DNA of 64,000 nucleotides. It comes from Tannerella forsythia. Its GTDB lineage: Bacteria > Bacteroidota > Bacteroidia > Bacteroidales > Tannerellaceae. The first letter of the stretch is position 1. Each line of letters begins with the position of its first letter. The notes under the pieces were generated by a model. The model searched no databases. It was not told where the DNA came from and saw nothing but the letters and a program-made list of their open reading frames with translations. The stretch spans positions 1 through 64,000 of the forward strand of contig NZ_JUET01000003.1 in NCBI RefSeq assembly GCF_001006485.1, given 5' to 3'. Position numbers and translations under genes: made by a program. Positions 8,331 to 17,055 of the stretch are shown one piece after another.

Positions 8331-9305
8331 TTACCGTACCACCCAACGTTTATCGTGCACCGTTTGGTTCGGTTCGTTATAATACATGTCTTTTTTGTTC
8401 GGAATCAAGATTGCAAAGCTTTTCCCATTGACGACGAGTTTCGTATCTCTCAACCATGAATTAAAACGTTTCAGGTCGGCATACGTGATGTTATGCGATT
8501 TGGCAAATGCTACCAGATCGGGAATATCGTTTGAAACGATCACCTTTTCGCATGAAATCGGACGGTATAAATCTTTCGTATGTAGCACAAAGCCATATTT
8601 ATACGGATTCTCAAAAATCTGTTTGATGGCGAAAATCCGATATACATAGCGCGATGTCTCTTCGACTAACCACAAATTCAGTGCCGACGCTTCGTTCTGA
8701 CGAGCATATTCGGTCGAGATGCGCCCCATTCCGGCATTGTACGATGCGGCCACCGAAACCCAGTCGCCATACTTGACATAAGCCTCCCTGAGATAACGGC
8801 AGGCAGCTTCCGTAGCACGTTCCACATGGTACCGTTCATCTACTGTCGGGGTAACAATCAATTGGTACTGTTTGGCGGTTGCCTCCATAAACTGCCATAT
8901 GCCCGCAGCCCGCGCCGGAGAAACGATTCGCGGATCAAGGTGACTCTCGATAACGGCCAGATACTTGAAATCGTCCGGGATATCGTTGGCTCTCAAGATC
9001 GGTTCGATCACGGGAAAATAACGGTTTGCCCGTTTGATCATCAGCATGGTCGTTGAGTGAAAGTAAGTGAAGCTGCTCAACTCTCTGTCCATGCTTTCAT
9101 ACATATTATATCGGGTCAGATCGATTTTCTCTCCGCAAAATGTAACATGCGTAGGGACAGCAGGCGTCATGGTGACCGACGAAACAGCCGGCCGTTCCTG
9201 CATCACCTGCTCCGAGTCTTGTGAACCGACCGACAGGCATGCCGTCAGGCCGATCCCACCAGTCAGCGAAATAGCAATGATAATTGTGCTTATGTCTTTT
9301 TTCAT
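8331..9305 (-). CDS. Membrane-bound lytic murein transglycosylase (MltD-like lipoprotein)
   Basis: This 324-aa protein cleaves peptidoglycan glycan strands with 1,6-anhydro ring formation. It has a lipoprotein signal ending LTAC (Cys23) and an SLT domain (about 105-225). The catalytic Glu120 is in AVIESHLDP, followed by ARAAGIWQFM and AASYNAGMGR motifs. The C-terminal roughly 70 residues could hold one degenerate LysM-like segment (IPDLVAFAKSHNITYADLKRFN). The start codon overlaps the upstream stop in TAATG, so the pair is coupled. Confidence 0.88.
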   Translation of the reverse strand: MKKDISTIIIAISLTGGIGLTACLSVGSQDSEQVMQERPAVSSVTMTPAVPTHVTFCGEKIDLTRYNMYESMDRELSSFTYFHSTTMLMIKRANRYFPVIEPILRANDIPDDFKYLAVIESHLDPRIVSPARAAGIWQFMEATAKQYQLIVTPTVDERYHVERATEAACRYLREAYVKYGDWVSVAASYNAGMGRISTEYARQNEASALNLWLVEETSRYVYRIFAIKQIFENPYKYGFVLHTKDLYRPISCEKVIVSNDIPDLVAFAKSHNITYADLKRFNSWLRDTKLVVNGKSFAILIPNKKDMYYNEPNQTVHDKRWVVR

Positions 9306-10639
9306 TAGGGTTTTTGACTGTTTCTTCTACTTGATCTTACGACATTAATATCTCCGCTCAGTGTATGCGTTTTTCCGTCGGTTCCCGTATATTCGATCAC
9401 ATAATAATAAGCTCCCGCAGGTACATACTTTCCGCGATACTTACCATCCCATCCTTCATTCGGATCGGTCCAGTGATACAATTCATTTCCCCATCGATTG
9501 AATACCCACGCCTGAAAACGTACCACCGACTTATGAACCACCTTGAAAATATCATTCACTCCCGGCGAATCGCCCGGAGTAAATACATTCGGAACCTTAA
9601 CGACGGTCTCCGTAATATGGATATGGTATGATGTCTCGTTGTGCGTACATTTTCCCGAGCGATCGCTCACTTCGAGCGTTACCTTATATTCGCCCGCCGT
9701 ATCGAACGTATAATCCATCTCCGGCTCCGTAAAACGGACAAGCGGTCTGTCGCCTGCCGGTTCTTTCTTCACAATCTGCCAAACGAACAGCGAAGCGACG
9801 GGAGTATTGGCATACGCTTTAAAATGAACATCGGCCGGAGCGAGCAACTCTCCGTCCTTTCGTGATAGATTCGTTTTGCTTTCCGACGAAACAAGCGTGT
9901 CGGCATGTACCTCGATGGCTGCCGTTTTAAATAAATCGGTCGCAGCGGATCGTTCTACTCCGAAGTGACGTGCAAACAAATCTCCCGTCAATTCAATTTT
10001 CGTATCGCGTAGAGGTGGACGGATTTGCGTACCGAACGGATTTCCTCTGAGCGTATCCATCGCCAACTCTTCAATAAATTGTTTTCCGGATTCACTCCAT
10101 TTTTGCGTCAGATAACTTACTTCAAACTCGCGCTTGACCTCGGCTTCTTTTCCGTCCGGCAGAAAGTATGTTAACGACGGCATGTCCACCGTGCCGGCAA
10201 GACGTAAGCCCGAGCAGGGATCGGATGATTCGTCAACCTTCAGATGGTTGATGTTAAACGGATATTTGCTGTAATCGATTAGCCAAACATAATGTTTCAT
10301 CCCCCCGTCATTAACAAAATAGCCGTATCCTTCCGCCGGATTGATCACCGTCGAAGTTGTTCCGTTCTGTGTTGCAGGGACAGCTTCCCATTCATCTTCA
10401 ACGGTTGCCTTCGTTTTATAACGAAACCATTGATGCGAAGCAGAGGCGGAAGTATATCTGATCGTCACCCCTTCCATGCCATAGACTAAATAGACCTGCA
10501 ATTTATATGCCGTATTTTCCACCACTTTCAACGGCTTTTTGGTGCTACCCTCGACCTGATACTGTGCCCACAGTTTAGCTCCTGAAAGTATCAGTAGGAG
10601 CATACTGCCTGTGATTATCCTAAACATTCTTTTTTGCAT
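9305..10639 (-). CDS. T9SS type B sorting-domain (gliding-motility C-terminal) surface protein
   Basis: This 444-aa secreted protein has a signal peptide (about 1-25), a PKD-like immunoglobulin domain (about 250-345, 'YTFDTAGEYKVTLEVSD'), and a CHU_C/type B sorting domain in the last 95 residues. The sorting domain carries the hallmarks VPNVFTPG, GVNDIFK, FNRWGNELY and WDGKYRGK.VPAGAYYYVI. Such proteins cross the outer membrane through the type IX system. It heads the operon with the transglycosylase and uvrA. Function beyond surface location is unknown. Confidence 0.85.
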   Translation of the reverse strand: MQKRMFRIITGSMLLLILSGAKLWAQYQVEGSTKKPLKVVENTAYKLQVYLVYGMEGVTIRYTSASASHQWFRYKTKATVEDEWEAVPATQNGTTSTVINPAEGYGYFVNDGGMKHYVWLIDYSKYPFNINHLKVDESSDPCSGLRLAGTVDMPSLTYFLPDGKEAEVKREFEVSYLTQKWSESGKQFIEELAMDTLRGNPFGTQIRPPLRDTKIELTGDLFARHFGVERSAATDLFKTAAIEVHADTLVSSESKTNLSRKDGELLAPADVHFKAYANTPVASLFVWQIVKKEPAGDRPLVRFTEPEMDYTFDTAGEYKVTLEVSDRSGKCTHNETSYHIHITETVVKVPNVFTPGDSPGVNDIFKVVHKSVVRFQAWVFNRWGNELYHWTDPNEGWDGKYRGKYVPAGAYYYVIEYTGTDGKTHTLSGDINVVRSSRRNSQKP

Positions 10640-10659
10640 ACGTATTCCGAATCAGCTTA

Positions 10660-10689
10660 CAAAAGTACAACTTTATCCTACAACGACAA
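10660..10689 (-). promoter_or_regulatory. Promoter for the T9SS-MltD-uvrA operon
   Basis: Minus-strand -7 box TACTTTTG (10667-10660) and -33 TTG (10689-10687) have 19 bp between them. The -7 box is 21 bp upstream of the start at 10639. Match and spacing fit the Bacteroidetes vegetative promoter. Confidence 0.6.
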
Positions 10690-10733
10690 GGAGACTCCAC
10701 CCACTTTCCTTCACGAGTTTTTTCTATTATCGG

Positions 10734-10765
10734 TTGTTCGGATGAAAAAATATATGCTATCTTTG
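10734..10765 (+). promoter_or_regulatory. Promoter for the LysM/PorT-like pair
   Basis: -33 TTG (10734-10736), 21-bp spacer, -7 TATCTTTG (10758-10765). The -7 box is 25 bp before the ATG at 10790. It is divergent from the promoter at 10660-10689, with about 45 bp between them. Confidence 0.7.
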
Positions 10766-10789
10766 CCTAAAAAAAATAATTGAAGAACA

Positions 10790-12580
10790 ATGAATAGATA
10801 TACCATTCACCTGCTCACCTTTTTATTCAGCTTGTCGATAACGTTTGTTTTCGCACAGGAAAATCGGTCACAACCTCTTACAAATAACGGAGAAGACGAA
10901 AATATATTTCACCATACGGTCGAACGCGGACAGACGGTATATGCCATCTCGGCAATGTATAATATTGATAAAGAAGAAATCTATCGTCTCAATCCGACAA
11001 GCCGAGACTATATCAAAGTGGGTGAGATATTGAAAATCCCTCAGAAACATGCTTTTGATCATCCCGCTACGGGAACAGAAGACCTACACACGTATCATAC
11101 CATCCGTGCAGGTGAAACGCTGTATGGCATATCGAAACAATATAATGTGCAGGCTGAAGCTATTACGAAGGCTAATCCAGGGCTGACATCTTTGACTTTC
11201 TCTGCCGGAAAGACCATCCGTATTCCGGCTACCCTGATCGAATCGTTACCGACGAGAGCCCTCCAAAAGGTCACGAAAGAAATCGAATATAAAGTCAAGA
11301 AGAAAGAAACGATGTATCGCCTCTGCAAGAAATTCAACACGACCAGCAGTGAGCTCATCAAACTTAACCCGGGGTTGAAAAGCGGACTGCAAGCAGGCAT
11401 GATCATCAAGGTGCCGATGGAAACGGAAGAAACGGTCACGACACAAGCGCATGAAGCGAATGAATTCGATATCAATGCTCTGATTAAGTACCGGAAAGAG
11501 ATGCAACGTGTCGATGTCGCGAAAATAGCTTTGCTACTGCCGTTTCAAACGAGCGACACAAAGAATTCGGCGCGTATCGTTGAGTATTATGAAGGTTTTC
11601 TGCTGGCAGTAGATAGTTTGAAGAAGATGGGCTGTTCGATCGACTTGTCGGTGTTTGATATTGGCGACGGCATACAGAAAACACAAGAAGTGCTCAAAAA
11701 CGAACGTCTGACGGATGTACATCTGATGATTGGAGGCGTTACAAACGAACAAATCGAGATGATTGCAAATTTTGCCAGAAAGCATGAGATCAAATACGCG
11801 ATCCCTTTATCGTCGAAGAGCGACAGGGTTACTTCGGGCAATGCCTACGTCTTTCAGGTGAATACCCCTCAATCGTACCTCTATTCCTTTGCGACGATGC
11901 GCGCTTGCACATTGTTCGCGAATTACAATGTGATACTGGTCAATACGGGCGATAAAGAACCGAAAATGGAGTTTATCCGCACATTCAAGGCTGATATGAA
12001 TCAGAAAAATATTCCGTTCCGTGAGATCAATTATAACGAGCGAACCTTCCGTAACGATATTGCCGGCATGCTGAGCACTACAAAACCCAATCTCGTCATG
12101 CCTTTATCAGGTTCACTCGAGGCTCTCGTGAAAATCAAAGGGCCGTTGCGCACACTGGCCGACAAAAATCAGGCATATCAACTGACGCTCTTCGGCTATC
12201 CGGAATGGCAGACGTACACGAATGAGTGTATCGAAGATTTCTTTGCACTCAACACCTATATCTATACGCCGTTTTATGTGAACAGCCTCTCGTCACAGAC
12301 ACAAAGCTTCAGCGCAAAGTACAGATACTGGTATAAAAAAAATATGAGCCAGACGTATCCCCGTTATGCGATGCTGGGATTCGACACGGGCATGTACTTC
12401 ATGAGCGCCATCTGTAAACTCGGTGCTCATTTCGAAGACTATCTCCGGCAGATGCCTTACAAGAGCCTGCAGACCGGTCTGCGCTTCGATACGCGCACCA
12501 ACAACTGGGGCGGATTCATGAATACGAACCTCTACTTTGTGCATTACAACAAAGACTTATCTATCGTACGAACCGAATGA
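10790..12580 (+). CDS. LysM-repeat protein with periplasmic-binding-like C-terminal domain
   Basis: This 596-aa exported protein has a signal peptide at 1-22. Three LysM peptidoglycan-binding repeats lie at about 40-85 (HHTVERGQTVYAIS), 100-150 (YHTIRAGETLYGIS) and 165-210 (YKVKKKETMYRLC). A type-1 periplasmic-binding fold begins near 240 (KIALLLPFQ, YYEGFLLAVDSL), resembling the LpoA/amino-acid receptor group. A role at the cell wall, such as tethered sensing or activating wall synthesis, is plausible but inferred. The stop overlaps the next gene's start by 4 nt (ATGA). Confidence 0.8.
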   Translation: MNRYTIHLLTFLFSLSITFVFAQENRSQPLTNNGEDENIFHHTVERGQTVYAISAMYNIDKEEIYRLNPTSRDYIKVGEILKIPQKHAFDHPATGTEDLHTYHTIRAGETLYGISKQYNVQAEAITKANPGLTSLTFSAGKTIRIPATLIESLPTRALQKVTKEIEYKVKKKETMYRLCKKFNTTSSELIKLNPGLKSGLQAGMIIKVPMETEETVTTQAHEANEFDINALIKYRKEMQRVDVAKIALLLPFQTSDTKNSARIVEYYEGFLLAVDSLKKMGCSIDLSVFDIGDGIQKTQEVLKNERLTDVHLMIGGVTNEQIEMIANFARKHEIKYAIPLSSKSDRVTSGNAYVFQVNTPQSYLYSFATMRACTLFANYNVILVNTGDKEPKMEFIRTFKADMNQKNIPFREINYNERTFRNDIAGMLSTTKPNLVMPLSGSLEALVKIKGPLRTLADKNQAYQLTLFGYPEWQTYTNECIEDFFALNTYIYTPFYVNSLSSQTQSFSAKYRYWYKKNMSQTYPRYAMLGFDTGMYFMSAICKLGAHFEDYLRQMPYKSLQTGLRFDTRTNNWGGFMNTNLYFVHYNKDLSIVRTE

Positions 12581-13269
12581 GGACGAAAAGACGGAACTTA
12601 CTTTTTATGGCTCTGGCTGTCGTGCTTTTTTGCCCTTTACAGGCGCAGGAAACGTTTCATAAGGAATGGGTAGCCGGTGTTTCAGGTGGCATCAATGCTT
12701 CGTCGGTGTTTTTTGCGCCCAAGGTGCAGCAACAATTGCTATTAGGGTACAACGGGGGACTGACGGTGCGATGGATTACGGAAAAAAACCTTGGCTTGCA
12801 ACTCGAAGCCAACTTCAAGCAGCAGGGCTGGAACGAACGTTTCGAAGCGCCCGAAGGTTATCCCAATCCCGAAACGTATCTTGATTATCGATACATCCGC
12901 CGAATGAACTACATCGAAATGCCGTTTTTAACGCATATTTATTTTGGTAGTGAACGGGTGCGTTTTTTCTTCAATATGGGTCCGAAAATTGGATGGCTGA
13001 CGGGTGAAAGCACGGAAGAAAACCTGCGGGGAGCAACCCCCAATAAAACAAATGCTCAGCATACGATGGCGGCCGAAAAAAAATTTGCGTGGGGACTGTG
13101 CGGCGGGCCGGGACTTGAAATACGTACCGGAATCGGTTGCTTTCAGCTCGAAGCACGCTATTACTATTCGTTGGGAGACTTCTACAACACTCGCCGTCAA
13201 GACGTTTTTTCCAAAGCCTCCCCTCAGGTGTTCTCGGCCAAACTGTCTTACCTGATTCCTATTCGCTGA
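12577..13269 (+). CDS. PorT-family outer-membrane beta-barrel protein
   Basis: This 230-aa protein has a signal peptide (about 1-23, ending PLQAQ). Alternating hydrophobic strands and a final strand ending in a charged residue (AKLSYLIPIR) are typical of small outer-membrane barrels. The pattern GVSGGINASSVFF...LGLQLEANFKQQGWNE...YIEMPFL...FFFNMGPKIGW fits the PorT-type family. PorT itself is needed for type IX secretion; whether this is the true orthologue cannot be decided here. It is translationally coupled to the LysM gene. Confidence 0.7.
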   Translation: MRTKRRNLLFMALAVVLFCPLQAQETFHKEWVAGVSGGINASSVFFAPKVQQQLLLGYNGGLTVRWITEKNLGLQLEANFKQQGWNERFEAPEGYPNPETYLDYRYIRRMNYIEMPFLTHIYFGSERVRFFFNMGPKIGWLTGESTEENLRGATPNKTNAQHTMAAEKKFAWGLCGGPGLEIRTGIGCFQLEARYYYSLGDFYNTRRQDVFSKASPQVFSAKLSYLIPIR

Positions 13270-13481
13270 ACGAGCGTTAGCAAAGAGCAATTCTTCCGAA
13301 TAAGCCGGTATCACAAATTACAAACCATGACGTAATCTTCACTGTTTTCTTTTACGACGGTGAAGCTCAATTGTTGATACCGCCTTGCCGCATCATTCGT
13401 TTTCTGCACGGAAAGAGAGGTGCTTGTAAGCAACAGCCCGTACCGGAGCGGCAGACCACCGCAAAATATTCATAGCCTATC

Positions 13482-13513
13482 TTGTTTCTGTAGGCTAAAA
13501 GTGCTTATCTTTG
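13482..13513 (+). promoter_or_regulatory. Promoter placed to give a leaderless epimerase mRNA
   Basis: -33 TTG (13482-13484), 21-bp spacer, -7 TATCTTTG (13506-13513). The ATG follows the -7 box by only 5 bp (13519), so the expected transcription start falls at or next to the start codon. Confidence 0.65.
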
Positions 13514-13518
13514 TTGCG

Positions 13519-14562
13519 ATGAAAATATTGATTACAGGAGCAAGCGGATTCATCGGGAGTTTTCTCGTTCAGGAAGCCCTCGCACGAGGCTACGAAGTGT
13601 GGGCCGGTGTGCGTAAAAGCAGCTCGCTGAACCGTTTGCCGAAAAACCAAATACATTGTATTGATCTTCGCTACAACGATGTCGACATGCTGACCAAACA
13701 ACTGCAGGAGCATATCTCGGTGTACGGAGCATGGGATTTTGTCGTGCATAACGCGGGGCTGACCAAAGCCGTGCATCCGGCCGATTTTTTCGAGGTCAAC
13801 GCCGAAAACACACGCCGCCTGCTCGAAGCCTTGGCTGCAACCGGCGAACATCCGAAAAAATTCTTGCTGATGAGCAGTCTCAGTGTCTATGGCAAAGGTG
13901 ATGAGCAAACATTCCGCCCCATCTCGCTGGACGATCCGCAGAGACCGGATACCATTTACGGAAAAAGTAAATTGCTGGCCGAAAGTTATGTGCGAAAACA
14001 GAAAGCATTCCCCTATATCATTCTCCGACCTACCGGCGTCTATGGGCCGGGCGACAAAGATTACGGAATGGCCATCGCAAGTATCCGCTCGGGATTCGAC
14101 TTTAAAGTCGGAAAAATCCCTCAGCGGCTCACATTTATTTATGTGAAAGACTTGGCCAAAGCCGTTTTCCTCGCATTGGAAAATAAGGAGATCGTAGACC
14201 GCCACTTCTTTGTTGCCGACGGCGATGTCCATACCGATACGCAATTTGCCGGATTGATACAGGAACTGCTTCGGAAGAAACATGTTTTTCATGCGCGTAT
14301 CCCATTAAGACTCGCGTATCTCGTATGTTTCTGCTCCGAAAGAATCAGCCGTTTGCGAAACCGTCCGTCGACCCTCAATACCGACAAGTATAATATTCTA
14401 AAACAGCGCAATTGGATTTGTGACGTGCAACCGTTACACGAAGCGCTTGGTTTTGAACCGTCATACAACTTGCGTAAGGGGCTGGAAGAAGTGATTCAAG
14501 CGGATTTCACCCCATCGAAACGATCGAATCGGAATCCATCGGAAACAAAACAAAAAACATGA
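13519..14562 (+). CDS. NAD-dependent epimerase/dehydratase (extended SDR)
   Basis: This 347-aa protein begins MKILITGASGFIG, the Rossmann NAD(P)-binding motif of extended short-chain dehydrogenases. The YGKSK catalytic Tyr-Lys pair and an upstream SSLSVYG serine are present, as is the RPTGVYGPGD segment. It acts on nucleotide sugars or related substrates; the exact one is unknown. I chose the ATG at 13519 because the Rossmann motif starts there; a GTG at 13420 would lie upstream of the predicted promoter. It precedes the GHL10 gene by 43 bp. Confidence 0.82.
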   Translation: MKILITGASGFIGSFLVQEALARGYEVWAGVRKSSSLNRLPKNQIHCIDLRYNDVDMLTKQLQEHISVYGAWDFVVHNAGLTKAVHPADFFEVNAENTRRLLEALAATGEHPKKFLLMSSLSVYGKGDEQTFRPISLDDPQRPDTIYGKSKLLAESYVRKQKAFPYIILRPTGVYGPGDKDYGMAIASIRSGFDFKVGKIPQRLTFIYVKDLAKAVFLALENKEIVDRHFFVADGDVHTDTQFAGLIQELLRKKHVFHARIPLRLAYLVCFCSERISRLRNRPSTLNTDKYNILKQRNWICDVQPLHEALGFEPSYNLRKGLEEVIQADFTPSKRSNRNPSETKQKT

Positions 14563-14605
14563 TTTATCGTTAAAAAATCACCCTCAGATCATCGAATACA
14601 AAAAC

Positions 14606-16150
14606 ATGCAAACAATGAAAAATAACTGTCGTCTATCGAATATCAAACTTTCTCTCTCCCCTCTTCTGTTCGGCTTGCTTGTCCTCTGTTCATCATGTGG
14701 TACTTCACGGATGATAAAGCAGGAGAAACTGCTGTATCCCAAACGGGAATTTCGCGGAGCATGGATTCAGACAGTCCATCAGAACGACTACCGTACCCTC
14801 TCGGCCCAAGCCTTCCGCGAACTGATGAATGAACGGCTTGACCGATTGAAAGATTACGGCATCAATGCGATCCTTTTTCAGGTACGTCCTGAAGCCGATG
14901 CGTTTTATATTTCCGAATACGAACCATGGAGCCGTTTTCTGACCGGTACGCAAGGGGTTGCCCCGGACGAGCCGGATTTTGATCCGATGGCGTTCCTCAT
15001 TGACGCCTGTCATCGCCGTGGAATGGAGTTTCACGCGTGGCTGAACCCGTATCGTGCCGGAACCACCGACTTTACGGATTTTGCCGATACGCACATCTGC
15101 AACACTCATCCCGAGTGGTTTGTAAAGTACAACCGATTGACACTCTTCGACCCCGGGATTCCGGATTGCCGAAGATTTATCCGACAAGTGGTAAGAGATA
15201 TCGTATATCGCTATGACGTAGATGCGATTCATATCGACGATTATTTCTATCCGTATCCGGTAGCAGGCGAAGAATTTCCCGATGCCGAGAGCTTCGAACG
15301 CTACGGCAAACCGGCAGGTTATACCCTCAGTAACCGGAACGACTGGCGGCGCGACAATGTGAACCGTCTCATTCAAGAACTGAAGCAGACCATCACTGCA
15401 ACAAAACCATGGGTACGGTTCGGAGTCAGTCCTTTCGGAATTTATCGCAACAAAAGCTCCGACAAACACGGAAGCGACACGCGCGGACTGCAAAATTATG
15501 ACGATCTGTATGCCGATGTCCTGCTCTGGATGAAAAAAGGCTGGGTCGATTATTGTGCACCGCAACTCTATTGGGAGATCGGACATAAATCGGCCGATTA
15601 TACAACCTTAATTCGCTGGTGGGATAATCAGAAAACCTATGTCCCGCTTTATATCGGACAAAGTGTGAAGCGCACAATGGAAGCCCGACAGCTTACCCCC
15701 AAGATGCTCGAAGAACGCGAGTTGAAACACGTACAGGGGCATGTGCTCTGGCCTGCCAATGAACTGCTTTGGAACAACGGTGGAGTGGTAGACAGCCTGA
15801 AACGTATCTGGCACCGCTATCCGGCGTTGATCCCTCCTTATACACACATGCACGCCCAAGCCCCCAATGCCGTGCGTAATGTACGGATCGAACGTGCTAC
15901 CGACGGGATCATACTGCGATGGGATGCTCCCCAGCATTCCGGTCATCCGGAACAAGTCTTCCGTTACGTCGTTTACCGTTTTGCTCAAAATGAAAAGTGC
16001 GACACCGGGCGAGCCTCTGCCATTCTTGCCGTGACGAGAGAGCCATCCTACCGCATCATATCAGACCTTACGGGTAGATATACGTACGTTGTGACAGCCC
16101 TCGACCGGTTTCATAACGAGAGTAAGCCGAGTAAGAAAATAAAATTTTAA
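14606..16150 (+). CDS. GHL10 (DUF187) family glycosidase-like lipoprotein
   Basis: This 514-aa protein has an export signal ending in LVLCSSCG, a probable lipoprotein cysteine. The N-terminal (beta/alpha)8 domain (about 45-395) matches the YngK-like family-10-related glycosyl hydrolases: EFRGAWIQTV, INAILFQVRPEADAFY, FHAWLNPYRAG, IHIDDYFYPYP. A fibronectin-III-like domain follows (about 415-514). Such proteins are thought to act on cell-wall or other glycans; substrate unknown. An alternative start, MKNN at 14615, is equally possible. Confidence 0.82.
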   Translation: MQTMKNNCRLSNIKLSLSPLLFGLLVLCSSCGTSRMIKQEKLLYPKREFRGAWIQTVHQNDYRTLSAQAFRELMNERLDRLKDYGINAILFQVRPEADAFYISEYEPWSRFLTGTQGVAPDEPDFDPMAFLIDACHRRGMEFHAWLNPYRAGTTDFTDFADTHICNTHPEWFVKYNRLTLFDPGIPDCRRFIRQVVRDIVYRYDVDAIHIDDYFYPYPVAGEEFPDAESFERYGKPAGYTLSNRNDWRRDNVNRLIQELKQTITATKPWVRFGVSPFGIYRNKSSDKHGSDTRGLQNYDDLYADVLLWMKKGWVDYCAPQLYWEIGHKSADYTTLIRWWDNQKTYVPLYIGQSVKRTMEARQLTPKMLEERELKHVQGHVLWPANELLWNNGGVVDSLKRIWHRYPALIPPYTHMHAQAPNAVRNVRIERATDGIILRWDAPQHSGHPEQVFRYVVYRFAQNEKCDTGRASAILAVTREPSYRIISDLTGRYTYVVTALDRFHNESKPSKKIKF

Positions 16151-16190
16151 CAAATATCTTCCAATCCGTAGGCCTTCAAAAATTATTTTC

Positions 16191-16198
16191 TACCTTTG
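16191..16198 (+). promoter_or_regulatory. -7 promoter box for the mannosyltransferase-dihydroorotase pair
   Basis: TACCTTTG matches TAnnTTTG and lies 75 bp before the ATG at 16273. No clean -33 element was found. Confidence 0.5.
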
Positions 16199-16272
16199 TG
16201 AAGCAAATAAAAACAACGCCTCCTCTGAAAAAGTTCAGGCATCAGATTTCGCAGCATATATAAATATAATGT

Positions 16273-17055
16273 ATGAAAACGGATAGCATTGTCATTATTC
16301 CGACGTACAACGAGAAGGAAAATATCGAGAACATCATCCGGGCCGTTTTCGGCCTCGAGAAAGCATTTCATATCCTGATTATCGACGACGGCTCGCCGGA
16401 TGGCACAGCCGCGATTATTAAACGACTTCAGAACGAGTTTCCGGAGCAATTGCATCTCGTTGAGCGATCCGGCAAACAAGGTTTGGGAACAGCATATATA
16501 TGCGGCTTCAAATGGTCGATAGAACATCGTTACGATTTCATTTTCGAGATGGATGCCGATTTCAGCCACAATCCGAATGATCTGCCGAGGTTGTATGCAG
16601 CTTGTACGGAACAGGGAGCCGATGTAGCAGTCGGTTCGCGCTATTGCAACGGGGTCAATGTCGTGAACTGGCCGCTCGGACGGGTGCTCATGTCATATTA
16701 TGCTTCTACTTATGTGCGTATCGTGACCGGTATGAAAGTGCGTGACACAACAGCCGGCTTTAAATGCTATCGTCGGGAAGTGCTCGAAACCATCGAATTG
16801 GACAAGATACGTTTTAAAGGCTATGCTTTCCAGATCGAAATGAAGTATACGGCCTACCGGTGCGGCTTCAAAATTATAGAAGTGCCGATTATCTTTGTAA
16901 ATCGCGTGTTAGGCACCTCGAAAATGAACACATCCATCTTCGGAGAAGCCTTATTCGGAGTATTGAAACTGAAGTGGCGAGGTTTCTTTCGCAAATATCC
17001 GCAGAAGAAGAATCATGCAGCTATCGGTCACGGAAAAAAGACAGAAGCATCATGA
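16273..17055 (+). CDS. Polyprenol-phosphate mannosyltransferase (GT2, DPM1-like)
   Basis: This 260-aa family-2 glycosyltransferase transfers a sugar, usually mannose from GDP-mannose, to a lipid phosphate. The GT-A signatures [23 protein letters not shown] and [10 protein letters not shown] (DxD-type) are present, plus [12 protein letters not shown]. There is no C-terminal membrane domain, as in the soluble DPM1 class. The product is a lipid-linked sugar donor for periplasmic glycosylation. That fits Tannerella-type surface protein glycosylation, although the link is inference. It overlaps pyrC by 4 nt (ATGA). Confidence 0.85.
   Translation: MKTDSIVIIPTYNEKENIENIIRAVFGLEKAFHILIIDDGSPDGTAAIIKRLQNEFPEQLHLVERSGKQGLGTAYICGFKWSIEHRYDFIFEMDADFSHNPNDLPRLYAACTEQGADVAVGSRYCNGVNVVNWPLGRVLMSYYASTYVRIVTGMKVRDTTAGFKCYRREVLETIELDKIRFKGYAFQIEMKYTAYRCGFKIIEVPIIFVNRVLGTSKMNTSIFGEALFGVLKLKWRGFFRKYPQKKNHAAIGHGKKTEAS

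Noticed and set aside
13311-13469. Open minus-strand frame of about 50 codons ending ...YVMVCNL
   Set aside because: It has no plausible start codon or ribosome-binding site, ends against the promoter of the epimerase, and matches no family I know. It could be a decayed gene end but cannot be supported.
13420-13518. N-terminal extension of the epimerase from a GTG
   Set aside because: The extension spans the predicted promoter and the Rossmann motif begins exactly at the ATG 13519.
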